DNA of 64,000 bases, from the NCBI GenBank assembly GCA_947467605.1, contig CANIII010000022.1:1-64000 (forward strand), in the 5' to 3' direction. Source of the stretch: Acidobacteriota bacterium. Lineage in GTDB: Bacteria > Acidobacteriota > Vicinamibacteria > Vicinamibacterales > SCN-69-37. A program made the translations under genes and the position numbers. Under the pieces are notes generated by a model. That model made no database searches and was not told the DNA's origin. It was given only the letters and a program-made list of their open reading frames with translations. Shown piece after piece: positions 45,689-53,949 of the stretch (positions are counted from its first letter, which is position 1; every line of letters starts with the position of its first letter).

Positions 45689-46608
45689 TGGTCCGTGAAC
45701 AGCGCCTTGACGTAGTCGTCGGCATCGAAGGGCACGAGGTCATCGATCGCTTCGCCGACGCCGATGAATCGGATCGGCAGTTTCAATTCGTGTGCAATCG
45801 CCACGGCCACGCCGCCCTTGGCCGTACCGTCGAGCTTGGTGAGGATCAAACCATTCACGCCACCGACGCTCATGAATTCGCGCGCCTGCACGAGGCCGTT
45901 CTGGCCCACCGTCGCGTCGAGCACGAGCAACACCTCATGGGGCGCCCCGGGAATTTCGCGTGAAACCACGCGGCGAATCTTGTCGAGCTCGGCCATCAGA
46001 TTGGCGCGCGTGTGCAAACGACCAGCGGTATCAATGAGCAAGATGTCACGCTGCCGCGCCTTCGCGGCCACTGCAGCATCGTGCACGACCGACGCCGGAT
46101 CCGCCCCATGCTGCGCGCGAATCACATCGACGTCCGCGCGTTCGGCCCACACCGCCAGTTGCTCGACAGCGGCCGCACGAAACGTGTCGGCGGCACAAAT
46201 CAGGACCGAGTGGCCCTGTTGTTTGAACAGATTCGCGAGCTTGCCCACGCTCGTGGTCTTGCCCGTCCCGTTGACTCCCACGATGAGGACAACACGCGGA
46301 CGTGTGCCGTTGTCGAGGGGCGGAGGCGCTCCGGCAAATACGCGGCGGATCTCATCGCCGACCCGATCGCGCAAGGCGCCCGTGCCTCCTGCCGTTTTCA
46401 CCGCCAGCAGAATGCGCTCGGTCGCCGGTAAGCCGACGTCCGCACCAACGAGCGCGTCTTCAATTTCCGAGAGTGATGTGGCGGTCCTCGCGCCACCGGC
46501 GTCCGGCGTCGACTCTGCCGCACGATCGCCACGATCAGTCAGCCGATCACGAATCTGCGCGGCGGTCTTCGCGAGCCCCGCTCTTACACGCGAAAAGAAC
46601 GATGACAC
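45682..46608 (-). CDS. ftsY: Signal recognition particle receptor FtsY
   Basis: The 308-aa protein lacks the long acidic A domain of E. coli FtsY and begins with a short amphipathic helix (MSSFFSRVRAGLAKTAAQIR). NG domain motifs are GVNGTGKTTSVGKLA near 108-122, DTFRAAAVEQLAVWA, LIDTAGRLHTRANLM and TKLDGTAKGG. It shares one base with gpsA (TAGTG). Confidence 0.96.
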   Translation of the reverse strand: MSSFFSRVRAGLAKTAAQIRDRLTDRGDRAAESTPDAGGARTATSLSEIEDALVGADVGLPATERILLAVKTAGGTGALRDRVGDEIRRVFAGAPPPLDNGTRPRVVLIVGVNGTGKTTSVGKLANLFKQQGHSVLICAADTFRAAAVEQLAVWAERADVDVIRAQHGADPASVVHDAAVAAKARQRDILLIDTAGRLHTRANLMAELDKIRRVVSREIPGAPHEVLLVLDATVGQNGLVQAREFMSVGGVNGLILTKLDGTAKGGVAVAIAHELKLPIRFIGVGEAIDDLVPFDADDYVKALFTDQW

Positions 46609-47621
46609 TAGTGCTCGCTTTTCTGCGGACGTCCCATCAGGTCGGCCACTGCTTCACGTGGCCGGCGATGACCGTCCAGCACTTCCTGCATCTTGGCGAC
46701 GATCGGCAGCTCGATGCCGTGCGCATGCGCCAACGCCAACGCCACCGATGTGGTGCGCACGCCCTCAGCCACCATCTTCATGCCGGCCAGGATCTCTGTC
46801 AGCGAGCGGCCGCGTCCCAACTCCATCCCAACATGACGGTTGCGACTCAGCCCACCGGTGCATGTGAGCACAAGGTCTCCCATTCCACTCAGCCCACTCA
46901 ACGTCTCTCGGCGCCCACCCATGGCAAACGCGAGTCGCGAGATTTCTGACAGCCCGCGGGTAATCAGCGCCGACGTCGCGTTGTGGCCCAGCCCCATTGA
47001 CTGCACCATCCCCGCGGCAATCGCGATCACGTTCTTGAGCGCGGCGCCAATCTCCACACCGACGACGTCGTCTGATCCATACAAGCGAAACGCCTTGCCA
47101 CGGAATTCATCCTGCACGCGGCGTACGGCCGATGCGTCGTGCGACGCTGCGACCAACGCAGTCGGTAATTCGCGCGCAACTTCGGCCGCAAAGCTCGGGC
47201 CCGACAACACGACGACGGGATGCAGGCCGCGCGTTTCGTCCGTCATCACCTGCGACATGCTCGCGAGCGAATCCGCCTCAAGCCCTTTCGTCGCACTCAC
47301 CAGCACCGCACCGTCAGGCAAGTGCGGCACCGCCAGGCGCAGCAGCGCGCGCATGCCGTGCGACGGCACCGCGATCACGACATAGCGAACATCGCGCAAG
47401 GCCGTGGGCAAATCCGAAGAGACCGTGAGTAGCTCGGGGAATGCCACGTCAGGCAAGTACGTAGGATTGGCGCGTCGTGCGGACATCTCAGCGACCAGCG
47501 CCGCATCGCGTCCCCACAACACGACGTCATGTCCCACACCGCTCAGATGAATCGCGAGCGCGGTGCCCCAACTTCCGGCTCCGAGAACCGCCGCTCGGGC
47601 GTCGTCACGCATGCTGTCCAT
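46608..47621 (-). CDS. gpsA: NAD(P)-dependent glycerol-3-phosphate dehydrogenase
   Basis: Makes sn-glycerol 3-phosphate for phospholipids. The 337-aa protein has the Rossmann VLGAGSWGTALAIHL near 12-26, VIAVPSHGMRALL, SATKGLE, VLSGPSFAAEVA and the catalytic-Lys motif GAALKNVIAIAAGM. ATG 47621 is one nt after cinA; ATG 47612 is a possible internal start. Confidence 0.95.
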   Translation of the reverse strand: MDSMRDDARAAVLGAGSWGTALAIHLSGVGHDVVLWGRDAALVAEMSARRANPTYLPDVAFPELLTVSSDLPTALRDVRYVVIAVPSHGMRALLRLAVPHLPDGAVLVSATKGLEADSLASMSQVMTDETRGLHPVVVLSGPSFAAEVARELPTALVAASHDASAVRRVQDEFRGKAFRLYGSDDVVGVEIGAALKNVIAIAAGMVQSMGLGHNATSALITRGLSEISRLAFAMGGRRETLSGLSGMGDLVLTCTGGLSRNRHVGMELGRGRSLTEILAGMKMVAEGVRTTSVALALAHAHGIELPIVAKMQEVLDGHRRPREAVADLMGRPQKSEH

Positions 47622-47622
47622 T

Positions 47623-48882
47623 CTATCGGACGGCGCGCCGAACCAGGTCGAGCGCCACCATCACGGACCACGCGCGAATCAGCTGGCGATCGCCCGGGAC
47701 AACGCGGCGGTCCGTGACCAGCGCGTCGCCCGGCCCGGCGACGGCGAAACACACCGTTCCCACCGGCTTCTCATCGCTGCCGCCGTCGGGGCCAGCGATG
47801 CCCGTCACGGCAAGGCCCACATCGGCGCGCAGACGCTCGCGAACGCCGGTGGCCATCTCGGCAGCGGCCTGCTCGCTGACGGCGCCGTATGTCTGCAGCG
47901 TTGTGGCCGCGACACCCAACTGCTCGTGCTTGACGGCATTCGCGTACGAGACGACGCCGCCGAGCACATACGCGGAACTACCGGGGACTTCCGTCAGGCG
48001 CGCGGCGATCAATCCGCCCGTGCACGACTCCGCGAGGGCAATGGTCAGCCCCCGTGCACGGAGCGCCTCGCCCACGACCACTTCCATCGCGCGACCATCC
48101 GTGCTGAAGACGCTGTCACCGAGCGCTGCGGTCAGTCGGCCCACCACGTCGTCGAGCTGGGCGTCCATGGCCGGTATATCAACGCCGCGAGCTGAAACGT
48201 GGAGTTCCACCTGCCCCGGAGAAGCCAGGATCGTGGTCGCGACGGGGACGACGCCATCGACGAAAGCCGAATAGATCGGCGCAGCCACCTGATCCACTTT
48301 TGATTCGGGCTGGCCCGCAATCTTGATCACGCGGCGGCGCAATCGGCGCCCCTCGGTTCGCGCCGATAGCGCATCAACTACCGACGCGACGAACATCGGC
48401 TCGAGCTCTCGCGGAGGCCCAGGAAACAACACGATGATCTGTTCGCCACGCGCGATCAGCAGGCCGGGCGCTGAGCCACGTGGGTTGGGCAAAACGGTCG
48501 CGCCCCTTGGCACCATCGCCTGTCGTCGATTGATCTCCGGCATCACGGCCTTGCGCCGCGCGAACCGTTCACGGAGTTGCTCGACGAGCGCGGGATCTTC
48601 CGTCATTGTCAGACCGAGCACGGATGACACGGCCTCACGCGTCAGATCATCGGCCGTGGGCCCGAGTCCTCCACTGGTGATTACGACATCGGCATGGTCC
48701 AGCGCGGCCGCAACCGCACGCTCAAGATCACGCACATCGTCACCGACGATGGACTTGGATGTCACGTCGATGCCAATTTCATTAAGACGAGCGGTGAGGT
48801 AGAGCGAATTGGTGTCCGTGCGGTACGGCGTCAGCAGCTCCGTGCCAATGGCGATGATGTTCGCCGTCGTGATCTGTCGCAT
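47623..48882 (-). CDS. cinA: CinA-like protein with nicotinamide-nucleotide amidase domain
   Basis: The 419-aa protein joins an N-terminal MoCF/COG1058 domain (IIAIGTELLTPYRTDTNS, ITSGGLGPTADDLTREAV, LFPGPPRELEPMF) and a C-terminal PncC amidase domain (about 260-419; LAESCTGGLIAARLTEVPGS, GIAGPDGGSDEKPVGTV). It probably recycles NMN and ADP-ribose. It overlaps the pgpA stop by one base (TGATG). Confidence 0.94.
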   Translation of the reverse strand: MRQITTANIIAIGTELLTPYRTDTNSLYLTARLNEIGIDVTSKSIVGDDVRDLERAVAAALDHADVVITSGGLGPTADDLTREAVSSVLGLTMTEDPALVEQLRERFARRKAVMPEINRRQAMVPRGATVLPNPRGSAPGLLIARGEQIIVLFPGPPRELEPMFVASVVDALSARTEGRRLRRRVIKIAGQPESKVDQVAAPIYSAFVDGVVPVATTILASPGQVELHVSARGVDIPAMDAQLDDVVGRLTAALGDSVFSTDGRAMEVVVGEALRARGLTIALAESCTGGLIAARLTEVPGSSAYVLGGVVSYANAVKHEQLGVAATTLQTYGAVSEQAAAEMATGVRERLRADVGLAVTGIAGPDGGSDEKPVGTVCFAVAGPGDALVTDRRVVPGDRQLIRAWSVMVALDLVRRAVR

Positions 48883-49343
48883 CAGGCAATTATGCCGGGT
48901 ACCACGCGCATCAGCAGGTGCAAGAGGAGGCAGCCGTACACGCCAGCCATCACGTCATCCGCCATGATGCCGAGGCCACCATGCAGTTGCTCGAAGCGGT
49001 TGGCCGGATACGGCTTGATGATGTCGAGTACGCGAAAGATGAGGAAGCCCGCAATCGTGGCCGTCACACCCGCACCGGTGAGCGCCAGCGTCACGAGCTG
49101 ACCGGCCACTTCATCAATCACGACCTGACCGGGGTCTTCTCTACCGAAATGCGTGGCCGCTTGCGTCGCGGCCCAGGTGCCGACCAGGCAGACGACGACG
49201 ATAATCGCGAACTGCGCTTCAGTGGACCAGTGACGCGTGAGCCAATAGATCAGGATGCCGGCCGCCGAGCCAAACGTGCCCGGCGCAATTGGTGCATGGC
49301 CCAGGCCGCCAACCGTGGCGAGCCAGATCGCAACACGGTTCAT
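48882..49343 (-). CDS. pgpA: Phosphatidylglycerophosphatase A
   Basis: Dephosphorylates PGP to phosphatidylglycerol. The 153-aa membrane protein has GLGHAPIAPGTFGSAAGI near 14-31, DEVAGQLVTLAL with the conserved acidic pair, FRVLDIIKPYPANRFEQL and GIMADDVMAGVYGCLLL. Membrane segments lie near 27-35, 45-60, 85-105 and 130-150. It overlaps the RDD gene stop by 4 nt; gpsA in the same operon is also a phospholipid gene. Confidence 0.94.
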   Translation of the reverse strand: MNRVAIWLATVGGLGHAPIAPGTFGSAAGILIYWLTRHWSTEAQFAIIVVVCLVGTWAATQAATHFGREDPGQVVIDEVAGQLVTLALTGAGVTATIAGFLIFRVLDIIKPYPANRFEQLHGGLGIMADDVMAGVYGCLLLHLLMRVVPGIIA

Positions 49344-50794
49344 GCCCGGACGACGCGCGTGTGCGCGATCCGGTCGTGAAGCGCACGACCATCACCGAGC
49401 AGGCTCACCCACAGTCCTGCGCCCAGTGGCAGACACGAGGCGATCGCACCAATCGCGCGGGCCAGCGCCTGCCCGACGGAAATTCGATCGTTGATCACCG
49501 CACCGGTCGTCGTGCCGACCACGCGAATGCCGGCCACCATCTTGCCGATGGTCTGCCCGCACGCCGCCGTGAACAGCACCAGATAGCCGCCGTCAACCAG
49601 CAGGAAGAAGAGGCCAATTGGGAGGAACGGGAGGAGTCGGGCCTGCGATGGTACCAATCCGCAGACGCTCAACGTAAACCACACCACTGCGGCGTTGATC
49701 GATCCGAGCAACAGCAGATCGACCGCGACCGCGCTGAAGCGCTGGCCCGCACTGACACCCTGCAGCCACCCGGCCGGCAGCGACTGCGGTGTCGGCTCGG
49801 CCGACAACCGATGCGTCACATCCTCAGCCTTCGTCGACAGTGCGTGGTCGAGTTCGTCGATTCCCTGAAGCAAATCGCCGGCGGGCTGGCCTTCGGATTT
49901 GGCAGCGCGCGCGTACTTGGCCCGCAGCCGCGCGGGATCCGGTGTCGTTCGGCGCACGGCAAGCGGCGCGCGCAGCACCGTTGGCACCTGCACGAGCGGA
50001 CGGTCGTCCACGTCCTCCACTGCGGCAGACGCGGACTCTGGCGCCATCATGTCCATCGGACCCGCCGCGTCGGTGGCGGCCTCAAGCGTCATCGGCATGC
50101 CAGCGCGGTCAGCGCGTTCATTCTGGAGCTCCGCGCGATCGGCACGCGCAACGGTCGACGGTGTGGCCGGATCAATGACGTGGACGTCAGACATCACCCG
50201 CATGAACAATGGCAATTCTGACGTCACAGGGGCCAGCGACTCACGCCGGGCCGGCGTCGTCGCGAGACTGTGGGGTTCGAGTGACAAGGACACAGCGGTC
50301 TCCGGTTCGGGTGGCGCGGGCATCGAAAACACCGGCGAGGGAATGTCGACGCGTACGGTGATCGGCTCCATGGGCATCTCGAATCGCTCGACATGGACGT
50401 GCGCGATTCGCTCCATCGGCGGCGGCTCAAAATGCGAGGGCTCGATGGGCGTCGACCACTCATGCGCTTCTTCGACAATCCGCAACACATCGGCAGCCGG
50501 CGGCGTGGCGACGGCCGAGGTCGAGACGCGGCTCGATGCGCGCAGCGGCAGGGCGGGCTCTGACCGACCGCGCGCCAGCAGATCGTCCAGATCAAATCCC
50601 ATGCTCTGCCCTGATGCGAGCGGTCCCATCTCGTCGAGCACCTGCAGGTCGAAGTCGACCAGCGGGGGCACCTCCGCGCTCATGCTCTCCATGGTCGACT
50701 TCAGATCGTCGCCGCTAAAGGACACGTCGTAGCCGCAGTTCTTGCAACGCGGACTCGGTTCAAAACCGAGGTACTGGCATTTTGGGCAGCGCAT
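49340..50794 (-). CDS. Zinc-ribbon and RDD-domain membrane protein
   Basis: The 484-aa protein has an N-terminal zinc ribbon (MRCPKCQYLGFEPSPRCKNC; Cys at 3, 6, 17, 20), then about 280 residues of low-complexity Pro/Ala/Glu/Met-rich sequence that is probably disordered, and a C-terminal RDD domain (about 345-484). The RDD part has SAGQRFSAVAVDLLLLGSIN with the Arg-Asp pair, three membrane helices, and GQTIGKMVAGIRVV. Function unknown; RDD proteins are often transporters or membrane sensors. ATG 50794 is set by the zinc ribbon; a longer upstream frame overlaps the TPR gene. Confidence 0.8.
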   Translation of the reverse strand: MRCPKCQYLGFEPSPRCKNCGYDVSFSGDDLKSTMESMSAEVPPLVDFDLQVLDEMGPLASGQSMGFDLDDLLARGRSEPALPLRASSRVSTSAVATPPAADVLRIVEEAHEWSTPIEPSHFEPPPMERIAHVHVERFEMPMEPITVRVDIPSPVFSMPAPPEPETAVSLSLEPHSLATTPARRESLAPVTSELPLFMRVMSDVHVIDPATPSTVARADRAELQNERADRAGMPMTLEAATDAAGPMDMMAPESASAAVEDVDDRPLVQVPTVLRAPLAVRRTTPDPARLRAKYARAAKSEGQPAGDLLQGIDELDHALSTKAEDVTHRLSAEPTPQSLPAGWLQGVSAGQRFSAVAVDLLLLGSINAAVVWFTLSVCGLVPSQARLLPFLPIGLFFLLVDGGYLVLFTAACGQTIGKMVAGIRVVGTTTGAVINDRISVGQALARAIGAIASCLPLGAGLWVSLLGDGRALHDRIAHTRVVRA

Positions 50795-50795
50795 G

Positions 50796-51581
50796 TCAGT
50801 GCAATCTCCCGGGCGTCGATGCGTGAGAGGCATCGGCCGCCAGCAGCAACCGTTGGATTTCCACTCGTAGCTGATCCGCTTCCGGACGTAGTTCACTGTC
50901 AACAGCCACTCGGTCGAGCGCCTGCAAGGCGTCGGCGAGCCGGCCACGTGCATACATAGTGCGCGCGCGAACGAGCGCCACATCTGAACTTCCCAATACG
51001 GGGACCGAAACGGCAGCGACAACCGCGGGCGGTTCGGCCGATTCCGCCGGCTGCCAGGACGCCGGCCACACGACGCGTCCAATCAGCCACAGGGTGACGA
51101 GCACGGTGGCGCTCACCAAACCCCACCAGACGGTCGGCGTCTGGAGAAACGCGTCCGGGCCCGACGCGACGGTTGCGGTCGGCACCGGCTGCGGCCGCAG
51201 ATGCTGCGCGCGCTCGGCCCGGTCCAGTCGCATCCGCAACGCTGCCGCCCGCTCGTCATCGCCGGTCGCCGCAATGGCCTCGCTGAGAAGTTGTCGGGCG
51301 TCAATGGTGCGCCCCTGATCCAGCAGTTGCTGACTGGCGTCCAGCAATTCCTCGGCGCTCCGCTGCCGTTCGGCGAGAGCCGTGCGAGCACGGTCAATGT
51401 AGGCGCGTGCGCGTGTGTGGGATCGATCGAGGAACAGCACGCGCGTCCAGATGTTGACGGCGTCTTCATACTGGCCGACAAAGTACCGATCCAGCCCTTC
51501 GACCAAGAGGGATTCCACTCGGCTGTCCCGATCGGGATCAGCGCCGGTACCCTCAAGATCGCTGCGACGAATCTCTGCCAT
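50796..51581 (-). CDS. TPR protein with one membrane helix
   Basis: The 261-aa protein has TPR-like helices at 20-110 (GLDRYFVGQYEDAVNIWTRV and RTIDARQLLSEAIAATGD), a membrane helix (about 148-166, VWWGLVSATVLVTLWLIGRVV region), and a C-terminal TPR-like hairpin (ARTMYARGRLADALQALDRV). Topology probably cytoplasmic N-terminus with a periplasmic C-terminus. It starts the minus-strand run that ends at ribBA and is one nt before the RDD gene. Function unknown. Confidence 0.75.
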   Translation of the reverse strand: MAEIRRSDLEGTGADPDRDSRVESLLVEGLDRYFVGQYEDAVNIWTRVLFLDRSHTRARAYIDRARTALAERQRSAEELLDASQQLLDQGRTIDARQLLSEAIAATGDDERAAALRMRLDRAERAQHLRPQPVPTATVASGPDAFLQTPTVWWGLVSATVLVTLWLIGRVVWPASWQPAESAEPPAVVAAVSVPVLGSSDVALVRARTMYARGRLADALQALDRVAVDSELRPEADQLRVEIQRLLLAADASHASTPGRLH

Positions 51582-51653
51582 CAATCAGCCTGGCTGGGAT
51601 TATAGCGACCTGCCTCGCACAGTACAAGAGGCTTGATGTGGTACAAATTCTTC

Positions 51654-52544
51654 ATGGCAATCGTCGAGTGCATTCCCAACATCAGCGAAGGTCGGCGGCA
51701 GGACGTACTGGACGCGTGTGCCGCGGCGATCACCCAGACCGGCGTCCGCCTCCTCGATGTCAAACCGGACGGCTCACACAACCGCACGGTCTTCACATTC
51801 GCCGGTGAACCGACCCAAGTCCGCGCGGCTGTGATCGCGCTCTTCGACACGGCCATCCCGGCCATTGACCTCCGGCAGCACAGCGGTGAGCATCCCCGCA
51901 TGGGCGCGGTCGACGTGGTGCCGTTTGTGCCGATTGAAGGCGTGACCATGACGGACTGCGTCAAGATGGCGCGCGAGGTGGGCGCAGAGCTCGCAGCGCG
52001 GCATCAGCTCCCGATCTATCTGTATGAAGAAGCCGCCAGCCACCCGGCTCGTCGGAATCTGGAAGATGTGCGCCGCGGCGAATTCGAGGGACTCGCCAAG
52101 AAAATGGCCAGTGCGGACTGGACGCCGGATTTCGGTCCCAGTCAGCCACATCCATCGGCCGGTGCATCGGTGGTTGGTGCACGCATGCCGCTCATTGCCT
52201 ACAACATCAATCTGGCGACCAATCGACTCGATGTCGCCAAAAAGATCGCCACCGCCGTGCGCAACAGTTCGGGCGGCCTCCGGTTCGTCAAAGCCATGGG
52301 CATTGAGCTCGGTGATCGAGAGATCGTGCAGGTCTCGATGAACCTGACCAACTACGAAAAGACGCCGGTCTTCCGCGTGTTCGAGTTAGTCAAGCGTGAA
52401 GCCGCCCGGTACGGTGTGCAGGTGCTCGAAAGCGAACTGGTCGGGCTGATTCCGCAGGCGGCGCTGACGGCATCCGCCGCCTGGTATCTGCAACTCGACG
52501 GATTCCACGACTCGCAGATTCTCGAAAACAAACTGCGCGACTGA
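51654..52544 (+). CDS. ftcD: Glutamate formimidoyltransferase
   Basis: Transfers the formimino group of formiminoglutamate to tetrahydrofolate in histidine breakdown. The 296-aa product corresponds to the transferase half only: VECIPNISEGRRQDVLDA near 4-21, GSHNRTVFTFAG, HSGEHPRMGAVDVVPFVP with the catalytic His region, and FVKAMGIELGDREIVQVSMN. The cyclodeaminase domain is absent. ATG 51654 starts the conserved MAIVECIPNISEG; an upstream TTG/ATG would add seven residues. No hut genes are in the window. Confidence 0.92.
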   Translation: MAIVECIPNISEGRRQDVLDACAAAITQTGVRLLDVKPDGSHNRTVFTFAGEPTQVRAAVIALFDTAIPAIDLRQHSGEHPRMGAVDVVPFVPIEGVTMTDCVKMAREVGAELAARHQLPIYLYEEAASHPARRNLEDVRRGEFEGLAKKMASADWTPDFGPSQPHPSAGASVVGARMPLIAYNINLATNRLDVAKKIATAVRNSSGGLRFVKAMGIELGDREIVQVSMNLTNYEKTPVFRVFELVKREAARYGVQVLESELVGLIPQAALTASAAWYLQLDGFHDSQILENKLRD

Positions 52545-52548
52545 CGCC

Positions 52549-53946
52549 CTAGATCGGGTCGTCGTCCTTGCGCGTGTGAATCCCGAGCCCACGCATCTTG
52601 CGGTAGAGGTTGCTGCGCTCAACGCCGAGGGCGTCGGCGGTTCTCGACATGTTGCCGTCAAACGCCGCCAGCGCCTGCAGGAGATAGTCGCGCTCCCAGG
52701 CATCCCGGGCTTCGTAGAGCGGGCGTACCGCCGACGCCACCGGTGTCGGCACGCGCGTCGCGGTCGCCGCCGGCGGAGCAAACTCAAAGATGTCGTCAAG
52801 GAACCACAGGTCTTCGACCGCGATGGTGTCGCTCGTGACCATGATCATGAGCCGTTCGATGACGTTGCGCAGCTCACGCACATTGCCGGGCCACCGGTAG
52901 GACCGGAGAGCCTGCCCCGCCTCGGGTGCCAGCCGTTTAACCCGACGTCCATACTCGGTCGCGAACTCCGCAATGAAGTGTTCGGCGAGCCGAATGACAT
53001 CGTTGCCACGCTCGCGCAATGGCGGCACGGCCAATGGAATGACGTTCAGGCGGAAGAAGAGATCTTCGCGGAAGCGTCCGCCGCGGATTTCCTCCGGCAA
53101 ATCCTTGTTGGTCGCGGCCAGCACCCGCACATCCACGCGCACGCTGGTGTGCCCGCCCACTGGCTCGATGATCTGTTCCTGCAGCGCGCGCAACACCTTC
53201 GCCTGCGTCTTCAGACTCATGTCGCCGATCTCGTCGAGAAACAGCGTACCGCCGCTCGCCAGTTCGAACTTGCCGCGACGATCCGAGACGGCGCCCGTGA
53301 ACGCGCCCTTGAGGTGACCGAACAGCTCTGACTCGATCAGCTCTTCGGGAATCGCGGCGCAGTTCACCTCAATGAACGGCCCCGTCCGGCGCTGACTCAG
53401 TGCGTGAATCTGCCGCGCGACCAACTCCTTGCCCGTACCGTTCTCGCCGGAGATCAACACGCGCCCGTTCGTGGGCGCGGCCATCGCAATCTGCTCCCGA
53501 AGGGCACCGACCACCGGACTGTCGCCGACAATGACCAGCGGCCGATCGACGCGTGCGCGCAACGCGCGGTTCTCGATCTCGAGACGGCGCTGCCGAATCG
53601 CGTTGCGCACTGCGAGGACCGTCTTGTCAATCGACAGGGGTTTCTCGATGAAGTCGAACGCGCCGAGCCGCGTGGCGCGCATCGCCGTCTCGACGGTGCC
53701 GTGGCCGGAGATCATGATGACCGGCCCCTCGACACGCCGCTCGCGCAGACGCTCCAGCGTCGCCAGCCCGTCCATGCCAGGCAGCCAGATATCAAGCAGG
53801 ATTACATCGTACGACTGCGTGGTCACCTGTTCGAGACAGGCTTCGCCGCTCTCCACGGCATCGACCGTGTAGCCTTCATCGCGCAGCACACCCGCCAGTG
53901 AGGAACGGACGCCGGCTTCGTCGTCGACAATCAGAATGGAAGACAT
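52549..53946 (-). CDS. Sigma-54-dependent response regulator, NtrC/NtrX type
   Basis: The 465-aa protein has a receiver domain with phosphoacceptor Asp52 (VILLDIWLPG), an AAA+ domain with Walker A GENGTGKE at 167-174, the sigma-54 contact loop GAFTGA at 214-219, the Walker B GGTLFLDEIGDM, and a C-terminal Fis-type HTH (FDGNMSRTADALGVERSNLY). Partner of the adjacent histidine kinase, 3 nt apart. It could act on the sigma-54-like site before pilM, but nothing in the sequence shows that. NtrX is the closest named type. Confidence 0.92.
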   Translation of the reverse strand: MSSILIVDDEAGVRSSLAGVLRDEGYTVDAVESGEACLEQVTTQSYDVILLDIWLPGMDGLATLERLRERRVEGPVIMISGHGTVETAMRATRLGAFDFIEKPLSIDKTVLAVRNAIRQRRLEIENRALRARVDRPLVIVGDSPVVGALREQIAMAAPTNGRVLISGENGTGKELVARQIHALSQRRTGPFIEVNCAAIPEELIESELFGHLKGAFTGAVSDRRGKFELASGGTLFLDEIGDMSLKTQAKVLRALQEQIIEPVGGHTSVRVDVRVLAATNKDLPEEIRGGRFREDLFFRLNVIPLAVPPLRERGNDVIRLAEHFIAEFATEYGRRVKRLAPEAGQALRSYRWPGNVRELRNVIERLMIMVTSDTIAVEDLWFLDDIFEFAPPAATATRVPTPVASAVRPLYEARDAWERDYLLQALAAFDGNMSRTADALGVERSNLYRKMRGLGIHTRKDDDPI

Positions 53947-53949
53947 ACC

